The translations under genes and the position numbers were made by a program. The notes under the pieces are model-generated. The model saw nothing but the letters and a program-made list of their open reading frames with translations, was not told the origin of the DNA and made no database searches. A stretch of DNA of 64,000 nucleotides from Streptomyces sp. NK08204 (lineage in GTDB: Bacteria; Actinomycetota; Actinomycetes; Streptomycetales; Streptomycetaceae), in the NCBI RefSeq assembly GCF_020400585.1, contig NZ_JAINVF010000013.1, positions 1-64,000 on the forward strand, written 5' to 3'. Positions within the stretch are counted from its first letter, which is position 1. Each line of letters begins with the position of its first letter. This document shows, in pieces, positions 8,752 through 16,233 of this stretch.

Positions 8752-10104
8752 ATGACCACCACCACGCTCGTGAAACAGCAGGCGGGCCCGCGGGCCGCCG
8801 GCCCGGCGCCCGCGCGCCGCGGCCGGCGGCGCGGCCGGCTGGCTGCCCTGCTCTTCGTCTTCCCCGCCCTGCTCCTGCTCGGCGCGCTCGTCGTCTACCC
8901 GGTGCTGTTCTCCGTCGGCCGCAGCTTCTTCGACGCCTCCGGCACCCGGTTCGTCGGCGGTGACAACTACACCGAGATGTTCCGCGACCCGGCGACCCTG
9001 AAGGCCATCCGCAACACCACCGTCTGGGTCGTCGTCGCCCCGGCCCTGCTGACCGGCCTCGGCCTGATCCTGGCCGTCCTGGTCGAGAAGGTCCGCTGGG
9101 CCACCGCCTTCAAGCTCCTGCTCTTCATGCCGATGGCGGTGTCGTTCCTGGCCGCCGGCATCATCTTCCGGCTCGCCTACGACGAGGACCCGGACAAGGG
9201 CGTGCTCAACGCGGCCGTCGTCTCCGTCCACGACGTCTTCAAGGACACGTCCAGGTACCCGACGGCACGCGGACGCACGGGGGCGCTCACCCAGGACCGC
9301 GACGGCTCGTACCGCACGACCGCATCGCCGGGCGAAGCGGTCACCCTGCCGATGGTCGGCGTGCTGCCCAAGGACCTGCCGAAGAACGCCTCGCCCGCCC
9401 TTCCGGCGGCCGCGAGGAAGACAGCGCCCGGCGAACTGCGCGGAGTCGTCTACCTGGACTTCACCCCCGGCGGGGGCGGCAGGCAGGGCAAGGTCGACCC
9501 GCGCGAGAGCGGCCTGCCCGGCATGAGCGTCGAGGCACTGCGCGACGGGCGGAGGGTCGCGAGCACCACCACCGCGGCCGACGGCTCCTTCCGCTTCCCC
9601 TCCCTGCACGCGGGCTCCTACACCGTGAAGCTGCCCGAGTCGAACTTCGCCCCGCCCTACCAGGGCGTCTCCTGGCTCGGCCCGACCCTCGTCACACCGG
9701 CGATCATCGGCGCGTACCTGTGGATCTGGACGGGCTTCGCGATGGTGCTGATCGGCGCGGGCCTGTCCACGCTGCCCCGGGACGCGCTGGAGGCGGCCCG
9801 GATGGACGGGGCGAACGAGTGGCAGATCTTCCGCCGCATCACCGTCCCGCTGCTGGCACCCGTCCTCACGGTCGTCTTCGTCACCCTTGTCATCAACGTG
9901 ATGAAGGTCTTCGACCTCGTCTACATCATCGCGCCCGGACCGGTGCAGGAGGACGCCACGGTCCTCGCCACCCAGATGTGGCTCGTGTCCTTCGGCGGCG
10001 GCAACAACCAGGGCCTCGGCAGCGCCCTCGGCGTGCTGCTGCTGATCCTGGTGGTCCCCGCGATGGTCTTCAACGTCCGCCGTTTCCGAAGGAGTCAGCG
10101 ATGA
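8752..10104 (+). CDS. aglF: Alpha-glucoside ABC importer permease (AglF-like) with inserted extracytoplasmic beta domain
   Basis: MalF/AglF-type inner-membrane permease, 450 residues. The ATG at 8752 is 8 bases after the aglE stop, preceded by GCGGAGC. Membrane segments flank a large insertion at about residues 143-310 facing outwards. The C-terminal half of this insertion (about 228-300) reads like a CnaB/SdrD-type beta-sandwich or carboxypeptidase-regulatory domain: GVVYLDFTPGG, then LPGMSVEALRDG, then TTTAADGSFRFPSLHAGSY. The EAA loop that contacts the ATPase is clear (ALEAARMDGANEWQIFRRI, about 345). MalF also has a large periplasmic loop, but of another fold. Energy is probably supplied by the shared MsiK ATPase encoded elsewhere. 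Confidence 0.88.
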   Translation: MTTTTLVKQQAGPRAAGPAPARRGRRRGRLAALLFVFPALLLLGALVVYPVLFSVGRSFFDASGTRFVGGDNYTEMFRDPATLKAIRNTTVWVVVAPALLTGLGLILAVLVEKVRWATAFKLLLFMPMAVSFLAAGIIFRLAYDEDPDKGVLNAAVVSVHDVFKDTSRYPTARGRTGALTQDRDGSYRTTASPGEAVTLPMVGVLPKDLPKNASPALPAAARKTAPGELRGVVYLDFTPGGGGRQGKVDPRESGLPGMSVEALRDGRRVASTTTAADGSFRFPSLHAGSYTVKLPESNFAPPYQGVSWLGPTLVTPAIIGAYLWIWTGFAMVLIGAGLSTLPRDALEAARMDGANEWQIFRRITVPLLAPVLTVVFVTLVINVMKVFDLVYIIAPGPVQEDATVLATQMWLVSFGGGNNQGLGSALGVLLLILVVPAMVFNVRRFRRSQR

Positions 10105-10940
10105 ACGCGATCAGGCGGGGTCTGGGCAACGGCCTGGTGCAGGCCTTCCTCGTGGTGATCGGCCTGATCTGGCTGACCCCCCTCGCGGGCCTGTTCGTCT
10201 CCTCGCTGCGCTCGCCCCGGGACACCGCGAAGGGCGGCTGGTGGACGGCCCTGTCCAGTCCCGGCCAGATGTCCTTCGACAACTACTCGGCGCTGCTGAA
10301 GAACGCCGGGATCACGCAGGCCTTCTGGAACACGGTGCTGATCTCGGTCCCGGCCACGACGCTCGTCGTCGTCATCGCCGCGCTCGCCGGATACGCCTTC
10401 GCCTGGCTGGACTTCCCGCTCCGAGAGCCCCTCTTCCTGCTGGTGGTGGCCCTGTTGGTGGTGCCGGTGCAGATCGGCCTGCTGCCGGTGGCCAAACTCT
10501 TCGGCAAGCTGGGGCTGTTCGGCACGATCCCGGGTGTGGTCCTCTTCCACGTGGCCTACGGGCTGCCCTTCGCGGTGTTCCTGCTGCGCAACTACTTCGC
10601 GGAGATGCCGAAGGAGATGCTGGAGGCGGCGCGCATGGACGGCGGCAGCGAATGGCGTATCTTCACGCGTCTGGTCCTGCCGGTCGGGCGGCCCGCGATC
10701 GCCTCGCTCGCCATCTTCCAGTTCCTGTGGGTCTGGAACGACATGCTCGTGGCCCTGCTCTTCGCCGACAGTTCGTCCCAGCCGCTGACCGTGGAACTCC
10801 AGTCCCAAATAAGGCAGTTCGGCAGCAACATCGACGTCCTGGCGCCGGGCGCGTTCCTGTCGTTGATCGTGCCGGTCGTGGTGTTCTTCGCCTTCCAGCG
10901 GCACTTCGTGCAGGGAGTGATGGCGGGCTCGGTCAAGTGA
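10101..10940 (+). CDS. aglG: Alpha-glucoside ABC importer permease (AglG/MalG-like)
   Basis: Second permease of the importer, 279 residues with six predicted membrane segments. The EAA loop LEAARMDGGSEWRIFTRLVLP lies near residue 175. Its ATG overlaps the aglF TGA (ATGA), preceded by AAGGAGT, so translation is probably coupled. No ATPase gene follows. In Streptomyces several sugar importers share one MsiK ATPase from a distant locus, which would explain this. The operon ends at a hairpin overlapping the stop codon. Confidence 0.92.
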   Translation: MNAIRRGLGNGLVQAFLVVIGLIWLTPLAGLFVSSLRSPRDTAKGGWWTALSSPGQMSFDNYSALLKNAGITQAFWNTVLISVPATTLVVVIAALAGYAFAWLDFPLREPLFLLVVALLVVPVQIGLLPVAKLFGKLGLFGTIPGVVLFHVAYGLPFAVFLLRNYFAEMPKEMLEAARMDGGSEWRIFTRLVLPVGRPAIASLAIFQFLWVWNDMLVALLFADSSSQPLTVELQSQIRQFGSNIDVLAPGAFLSLIVPVVVFFAFQRHFVQGVMAGSVK

Positions 10941-10951
10941 CGGAGCCCGCC
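10922..10951 (+). terminator. Hairpin at the end of the agl operon
   Basis: GGCGGGCTC (10922-10930) pairs perfectly with GAGCCCGCC (10943-10951) around a 12-base loop that contains the aglG stop codon. No T-tract follows, which is normal for Streptomyces terminators. Confidence 0.55.
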
Positions 10952-10982
10952 CGCGGGGTGCCTGTGCCGGCAGACCGCGGCG

Positions 10983-11477
10983 TCAGCCGTGGAAGGTGAT
11001 GTAGCCGTTGCCGTCCGGGTCGTTGCCGTACTTGGTGTAGGCGTGGGTGTCCGCGTGGGCGCCGGACGGCTTGTACAGGTAGATGGTGTCCTTGTCGTTG
11101 TTCCAGATGAAGTTGCAGCTCTGCCGGTAGACGACGTTGCCGGCGTCCGAGTCGGTGCCGTGGCCGCCGCGCAGCCGCACGTAGTCGCCGGGCTGGAGGT
11201 AGTGGTTGGACGGGAACGTGAAGTGGTTCCCCGCGGCGTCCTTGACGACGTAGCCCTTGAGGTTGACGGTCGTGCTGCCCGAGTAGTTCTTGATCGTCAC
11301 GTACTCGTCCTCGGTGTTGCCCGTGGTGCAGCTGTTGGAGTCCCGCCCCGGTGCGTCGTACTGGGCGCCCTTGATCTTCAGGGCGGAGGAGTACTCGGTG
11401 GCCTGGGCCGGGGCCGCGGCGACGACGGCAAGGGTTCCGGCCGTGGCAGCGGCGGCCAGCGCGGAGCGTATACGCAT
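10983..11477 (-). CDS. Secreted lamin-tail-domain (LTD) protein
   Basis: Small exported protein of 164 residues. The ATG at 11477 is chosen because GGGGGGACC lies directly upstream and the signal peptide (MRIRSALAAAATAGTLAVVA, cleavage after APAQA) starts there. The mature part is a lamin-tail domain: ALKIKGAQYDAPGRD, DEYVTIKNYSGSTTVNLKGY, then GNHFTFPSNHYLQPGDYVRL and a final W-N-N-D-K-D-T segment. Such domains are immunoglobulin-like beta sandwiches often attached to secreted nucleases; here it stands alone. Two Cys in the mature part could form a disulfide. Function unknown. It is on the minus strand, convergent with the agl operon. Confidence 0.85.
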   Translation of the reverse strand: MRIRSALAAAATAGTLAVVAAAPAQATEYSSALKIKGAQYDAPGRDSNSCTTGNTEDEYVTIKNYSGSTTVNLKGYVVKDAAGNHFTFPSNHYLQPGDYVRLRGGHGTDSDAGNVVYRQSCNFIWNNDKDTIYLYKPSGAHADTHAYTKYGNDPDGNGYITFHG

Positions 11478-11595
11478 GAGGTCCCCCCTCAGTGGTGTGA
11501 ATGCAGCGCCAGGGAGCCTACACAAAAGTTGACCGCTGTATGAATTTTCCGTGGGGAACATGTGGCTGCCTGGTGAGGGAGAGCCAGCTCATGCA

Positions 11596-11631
11596 CAAGG
11601 GCGGCAGGGGAGTCGTCCCCTGCCGCCCTTG
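11596..11631 (-). terminator. Strong hairpin downstream of the pgl-containing operon
   Basis: A perfect 16-base stem, CAAGGGCGGCAGGGGA (11596-11611) against 11616-11631, with loop GTCG. It is 53 bases past the pgl stop and is symmetric, so it may work in both directions. No T-tract is present. Confidence 0.8.
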
Positions 11632-11634
11632 TTC

Positions 11635-11689
11635 CTCACGAATTCACCGGCTCACGAATTCACCGGCTCACGGATGCACCGGCTCACGG
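11635..11689. repeat. Tandem 16-base repeat (3.4 copies) at the pgl 3' end
   Basis: CTCACGAATTCACCGG occurs twice exactly (11635-11650, 11651-11666), then once with two changes (11667-11682, CTCACGGATGCACCGG), then partially as CTCACGG. The last copy covers the pgl stop codon (TCA at 11684-11686). Each unit carries TGA on the minus strand, so extra copies just add stop codons. This looks like slippage expansion of the gene end. Confidence 0.85.
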
Positions 11690-12466
11690 CGACGCCGGCG
11701 GATACATCGACCGGGGCAGCTGCGAAGCCGCAGCCGCGTCCATCAGCCACAGGGTGCGCTGCCGGCCGTACGCGCCCGCCGCCGGGGCCTGCACCTCACC
11801 CGCGCCCGACAGGGCGATGGCCACGGCCTGCGCCTTGTCCTGCCCGGCCGCGAGCAGCCATACCTCGCGGGCCGAGCGGATCGCGGGCAGGGTGAGGCTG
11901 ATCCGGGTCGGCGGGGGCTTCGGCGCTCCGTGCACGCCGACCACCGTGCGCTCGGTCTCCCGCACGGCCGGCAGCTCCGGGAAGAGCGAGGCCACGTGGG
12001 TGTCCGGGCCGACGCCCAGCATCAGCACGTCGAAGGTGGGCACCGCGCCGTGGTTCTCCGGCCCGGCCGCCTTCGCCAGCTCCGTCGCGTACGCCTCCGC
12101 CGCGCTGTCCACGTCGGCGCCGTACGGGCCGTCGGAGGCAGGCATGGCATGCACACGTGCCGGGTCCAGGGGCACCGCGTCCAGCAGGGCCTCGCGGGCC
12201 TGCGTGACATTGCGCTCCGGGTCCCCCTCGGGGAGGTAGCGCTCGTCGCCCCACCACAGGTCGAGGCGGCCCCAGTCGATGGCGTCCCGGGCCGGGGCCG
12301 CCGCCAGCGCGGCCAGCAGGCCGTTGCCGTTGCGGCCCCCGGTGAGGACCACGGACGCCCGGCCCCGGGAGGCCTGCGCGTCCACGATCTTGGTGATGAG
12401 GCGGGCCGCGGCGGCCTGCGCCATCAGGTCCTTGTCGCGGTGCACGACCAGCTGGGGAGTGCTCAC
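11684..12466 (-). CDS. pgl: 6-phosphogluconolactonase
   Basis: Hydrolyses 6-phosphogluconolactone, the second step of the oxidative pentose phosphate pathway. The 260-residue product has the family motifs VLTGGRNGNGLLAAL and WWGDERYLPEGDPERN, followed by the GVGPDTHVASLFP segment. The GTG start at 12466 overlaps the opcA stop (GTGA), so it is chosen over other starts. Last gene of tkt-tal-zwf-opcA-pgl, with a hairpin downstream. Also named devB in Streptomyces annotation. Confidence 0.95.
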   Translation of the reverse strand: MSTPQLVVHRDKDLMAQAAAARLITKIVDAQASRGRASVVLTGGRNGNGLLAALAAAPARDAIDWGRLDLWWGDERYLPEGDPERNVTQAREALLDAVPLDPARVHAMPASDGPYGADVDSAAEAYATELAKAAGPENHGAVPTFDVLMLGVGPDTHVASLFPELPAVRETERTVVGVHGAPKPPPTRISLTLPAIRSAREVWLLAAGQDKAQAVAIALSGAGEVQAPAAGAYGRQRTLWLMDAAAASQLPRSMYPPASP

Positions 12467-13545
12467 TTCGCCGCCGCCTTCTTCGTCCGAGCCGTGGCCG
12501 TCCTGGCCGCCGCCTTCTTCGCGGGCGCCTTCACGGCCTCCTCCACCGGTTCCGGCACCGCGACCGGCCCGGCGACCTGCTCCGGCCCGGCGACCGGTTC
12601 CGCGGAAGCCGGCTCCGGCACCGTGTCCAGCCGCTCCACGCCGTAGCGCAGCGCCGACGCGTAGGTGTCGTCCGGGTCGAGCCGGCGCAGCTCCTCCGCG
12701 ATCAGCTCGGCGGTGTCCCGCCGCTTCAGCGCCACCGCACGGGCGGGCTGGCCCTCGATGGACAGGGTGGCCAGCGAGCCGTCGGCACGGTTCAGGACGA
12801 TCGGGCCGCCGTCGGTCTCCAAGCGGACCGCCGTCAGACCGGGGCCGGACGACAGGGAGCGCCGGACGGGGACCTCCAGCCGGTCCGCCAGCCACATCGC
12901 CAGCAGCTCGCAGCTGGGATTGAACTCCTCGCCCTCCACCTCGACGGCCTGCACCTCGCACGTCACCTGGTCCAGGGCCGCCGCCAGCATCGAACGCCAC
13001 GGCGTGATCCGGGTCCAGGACAGGTCGGTGTCGCCGGGCGTGTAGGCGGCGGCGCGGGCGGACAGCTCCCGCACCGGCTGCTCGGCGGCGTAGGAGTCGG
13101 TCACCCGGCGCTGGGCGAGCGCACCCAGCGGGTCCTTCGCAGGGTCGGTCGGCGCGTTCACCGGCCACCACACGACCACCGGGGCGTCCGGCAGCAGCAG
13201 CGGCAGCACCACGGAGTCGGCGTGGTCGACGACCTCGCCGTACAGCCGGAGCACCACCGTCTCGCCGGTGGCCGCGTCCGCGCCCACCCGCACCTCGGCG
13301 TCCAGCCGGGAGGACGTGCGGTCGCGCGGACTGCGGGACACCCGCTTGATGACCACCAGCGTGCGCGAGGGGTGCTCGCGCGAGGCGTCGTTGGCGGCCT
13401 TCAGGGAGTCGTAGGCGTTCTCCTCGTCGGTGACGATGACAAGGGTCAGGACCATGCCGACGGCGGGTGTGCCGATGGCGCGGCGGCCCTGCACGAGCGC
13501 CTTGTTGATCTCTCCGGCGGTGGTTCCGGTCAGGTCTATCTTCAT
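12463..13545 (-). CDS. opcA: Glucose-6-phosphate dehydrogenase assembly protein OpcA, with Lys/Ala-rich tail
   Basis: OpcA is an accessory factor needed for assembly or redox control of G6PDH in cyanobacteria and actinobacteria. The 360-residue sequence starts MKIDLTGTTAGEINKAL and has the conserved WWPVNAP, DLSWTRITPWR and GGPIVLNR segments. Its ATG overlaps the zwf stop (ATGA). The last 50 residues are unlike the core: a Pro/Val/Glu-rich linker followed by a tail with AKKAAA-type repeats resembling histone H1 or actinobacterial HupS tails. The tail could bind nucleic acid or acidic proteins, or be non-functional; this is inference. Confidence 0.95.
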   Translation of the reverse strand: MKIDLTGTTAGEINKALVQGRRAIGTPAVGMVLTLVIVTDEENAYDSLKAANDASREHPSRTLVVIKRVSRSPRDRTSSRLDAEVRVGADAATGETVVLRLYGEVVDHADSVVLPLLLPDAPVVVWWPVNAPTDPAKDPLGALAQRRVTDSYAAEQPVRELSARAAAYTPGDTDLSWTRITPWRSMLAAALDQVTCEVQAVEVEGEEFNPSCELLAMWLADRLEVPVRRSLSSGPGLTAVRLETDGGPIVLNRADGSLATLSIEGQPARAVALKRRDTAELIAEELRRLDPDDTYASALRYGVERLDTVPEPASAEPVAGPEQVAGPVAVPEPVEEAVKAPAKKAAARTATARTKKAAAK

Positions 13546-15080
13546 GGCCGGCGCCAGCTCCGTCCGTCTCGTGCGAGCATCTCGTCCGCCTCGGTGGGGC
13601 CCCAGGTGCCCGACCGGTACTGCGCGGGCCTGCCGTGCTTGTCCCAGTACTCCTCGATCGGGTCGAGGATCTTCCAGGACAGCTCGACCTCCTCGGTGCG
13701 CGGGAAGAGGTTGGCGTCGCCGAGCAGCACGTCCAGGATGAGCCGCTCGTACGCCTCCGGGCTGGACTCCGTGAAGGACTCGCCGTAGGCGAAGTCCATG
13801 GAGACGTCCCGGATCTCCATCGAGGTGCCGGGCACCTTGGAGCCGAAGCGGACCGTGATGCCCTCGTCCGGCTGGACGCGGATGACGATCGCGTTCTGGC
13901 CCAGCTCCTCCGTCGCCGTGTGGTCGAAGGGGGAGTGCGGGGCGCGCTGGAAGACGACCGCGATCTCGGTGACCCGGCGGCCGAGCCGCTTGCCGGTGCG
14001 CAGGTAGAAGGGGACGCCCGCCCAGCGGCGGTTGTCGATGCCCAGCTTGATCGCGGCGTAGGTGTCGGTCTTCGACTTGGGGTCGATGCCCTCCTCCTGG
14101 AGGTAGCCGGTGACCTTCTCACCGCCCTGCCAGCCGGCCGCGTACTGTCCGCGCACGGTGCTGCTGCCCAGGTCCTTGGGCAGCCGGACCGCGCCGAGCA
14201 CCTTGGTCTTCTCCGCCGCGAGCGCGTCCGCGTCGAAGGAGGCGGGCTCCTCCATCGCGGTCAGCGCGAGCAGCTGGAGCAGGTGGTTCTGGATGACGTC
14301 ACGGGCGGCGCCGATGCCGTCGTAGTAGCCCGCCCGGCCGCCGATGCCGATGTCCTCGGCCATGGTGATCTGCACATGGTCCACGAAGGACCGGTTCCAG
14401 ATCGGCTCGAACATCGTGTTGGCGAACCGCAGCGCCAGGATGTTCTGGACGGTCTCCTTGCCGAGGTAGTGGTCGATCCGGAACACCTGGTCCGGGGTGA
14501 ACACCTCGTGCACGACCTTGTTCAGCTCCTCGGCCGACTCCAGGTCGTGGCCGAACGGCTTCTCGATGACCGCGCGCCGCCAGGAACCGCCCTCCTGGTC
14601 GGCCAGGCCGTGCTTCTTCAGCTGCTGGATGACGACCGGGAAGGAGCGCGGCGGCACCGACAGGTAGAAGGCGAAGTTGCCGCCCGTGCCCTGCGCCTTG
14701 TCCAGCTCCTCGATGGTGGCGCGCAGCCGCTCGAACGCCTCGTCGTCGTCGAAGGTGCCCTGGACGAAGCGCATCCCCTGGATGAGCTGCTGCCAGACCT
14801 CCTCCCGGAACGGCGTACGGGCGTGCGCCTTGACGGCGTCGTGGACCTCGGCGGCGAAGTCCTCGTGCTCCCACTCACGGCGGGCGAAGCCCACCAGGGA
14901 GAAACCCGGCGGCAGCAGACCTCGGTTCGCGAGGTCGTACACCGCGGGCATCAGCTTCTTGCGGGACAGGTCGCCCGTGACGCCGAAGATCACCAGGCCG
15001 GACGGCCCCGCGATACGCGGGAGCCGTCGGTCGGCGGGGTCACGAAGCGGGTTCGCTCCGGAACCGACGAGGGGTGACAA
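13542..15080 (-). CDS. zwf: Glucose-6-phosphate 1-dehydrogenase
   Basis: First and rate-controlling enzyme of the oxidative pentose phosphate pathway, making NADPH. 512 residues, standard length. The nucleotide-binding GVTGDLSRKKL is near residue 33 and the G6PD active-site motif RIDHYLGKE near residue 203, with the later KVPGTSMEIRDVSMDF segment conserved. The start is TTG at 15080, one base after the tal TGA, with GGAGGG five bases upstream; no better start exists. Overlap with opcA, its assembly factor, implies coupled translation of the two proteins. Confidence 0.96.
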   Translation of the reverse strand: MSPLVGSGANPLRDPADRRLPRIAGPSGLVIFGVTGDLSRKKLMPAVYDLANRGLLPPGFSLVGFARREWEHEDFAAEVHDAVKAHARTPFREEVWQQLIQGMRFVQGTFDDDEAFERLRATIEELDKAQGTGGNFAFYLSVPPRSFPVVIQQLKKHGLADQEGGSWRRAVIEKPFGHDLESAEELNKVVHEVFTPDQVFRIDHYLGKETVQNILALRFANTMFEPIWNRSFVDHVQITMAEDIGIGGRAGYYDGIGAARDVIQNHLLQLLALTAMEEPASFDADALAAEKTKVLGAVRLPKDLGSSTVRGQYAAGWQGGEKVTGYLQEEGIDPKSKTDTYAAIKLGIDNRRWAGVPFYLRTGKRLGRRVTEIAVVFQRAPHSPFDHTATEELGQNAIVIRVQPDEGITVRFGSKVPGTSMEIRDVSMDFAYGESFTESSPEAYERLILDVLLGDANLFPRTEEVELSWKILDPIEEYWDKHGRPAQYRSGTWGPTEADEMLARDGRSWRRP

Positions 15081-15081
15081 C

Positions 15082-16200
15082 TCAGCCCTCCGAGGGGGCG
15101 AGGCGCTGCAGAACCGCCTCGGTCGACTTCAGCAGGTCGTTCCAGGACGCCTCGAACTTCTCGACGCCCTCGTCCTCCAGCACCTGGACCACGTCGTCGT
15201 ACGAGATCCCGAGCTTCTCGACCGCGTCGATGTCGGCGCGGGCCTGCTCGTAGGTGCCGGTGACGGTGTCGCCGGTGATCTCGCCGTGGTCCTCGGTGGC
15301 CTCCAGGGTGGCCTCCGGCATGGTGTTGACCGTGTTCGGCGCGACCAGCTCGGTGACGTACAGCGTGTCCGGGTACGCCGGGTCCTTCACACCGGTCGAC
15401 GCCCACAGCGGACGCTGCTTGTTGGCGCCCGCGTTCTCCAGTGCGTTCCAGCGGTCGGAGGCGAAGACCTCCTCGTACGCCTGGTAGGCCAGGCGCGCGT
15501 TGGCGACGGCGGCCTTGCCGCGCAGCGTCTTGGCCTCGTCGGTGCCCAGCGCCTCCAGCCGCTTGTCGATCTCGGTGTCCACGCGCGAGACGAAGAAGGA
15601 CGCCACGGAACGGATCAGCGACAGGTCGAGGCCGCGCTCCTTGGCCTTCTCCAGACCGGCGAGGTAGGCGTCCATGACCGCGCGGTAGCGCTCCAGCGAG
15701 AAGATCAGCGTGACGTTGACGCTGATGCCGAGGCCGATGACCTCGGTGATCGCCGGCAGACCCGCCTCGGTGGCCGGGATCTTGATCAGGGTGTTGGGGC
15801 GGTCCACCAGCCAGGCCAGCTGCTTGGCCTCGGCGATGGTGGCCGCGGGGTTGTGCGCCAGGCGCGGGTCGACCTCGATGGAGACCCGGCCGTCCTGGCC
15901 GTCGGTGGCGTCGAAGACGGGGCGCAGGATGTCGGCGGCGTCGCGGACGTCCGCCGTGGTGATCATGCGGATGGCCTCTTCGACGGTGACCTTGCGGGCG
16001 GCCAGGTCGGCGAGCTGCTGCTCGTATCCGTCGCCGCTGCTGATCGCCTTCTGGAAGATCGTCGGGTTGGTGGTGACGCCCACGACGTGCTGCTGGTCGA
16101 TCAGCTCGGCGAGGTTGCCGGACGTGATCCGCTTGCGCGACAGGTCGTCCAGCCAGATCGCGACGCCCTCCTCGGAGAGGCGCTTGAGTGCGTCTGTCAT
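15082..16200 (-). CDS. tal: Transaldolase
   Basis: Transfers a dihydroxyacetone unit between sugar phosphates in the non-oxidative pentose phosphate branch. 372 residues, the longer actinobacterial type. VVGVTTNPTIFQKAI is the N-terminal family motif, and the Schiff-base Lys sits in NTLIKIPATEAGLPA at about residue 139. ATG start with GGAG upstream. The stop is one base from the zwf start, and the tkt stop lies 33 bases before tal, so the five genes form one operon. Confidence 0.96.
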   Translation of the reverse strand: MTDALKRLSEEGVAIWLDDLSRKRITSGNLAELIDQQHVVGVTTNPTIFQKAISSGDGYEQQLADLAARKVTVEEAIRMITTADVRDAADILRPVFDATDGQDGRVSIEVDPRLAHNPAATIAEAKQLAWLVDRPNTLIKIPATEAGLPAITEVIGLGISVNVTLIFSLERYRAVMDAYLAGLEKAKERGLDLSLIRSVASFFVSRVDTEIDKRLEALGTDEAKTLRGKAAVANARLAYQAYEEVFASDRWNALENAGANKQRPLWASTGVKDPAYPDTLYVTELVAPNTVNTMPEATLEATEDHGEITGDTVTGTYEQARADIDAVEKLGISYDDVVQVLEDEGVEKFEASWNDLLKSTEAVLQRLAPSEG

Positions 16201-16233
16201 GGAATTACATCTCCTACGTGTCGTATATGAGCG

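Noticed and set aside
11684..14122. One 812-codon frame apparently fusing zwf, opcA and pgl regions
   Set aside because: Only its last 260 codons match a family (Pgl). The rest is out of frame with zwf and opcA, which have their own full-length frames.
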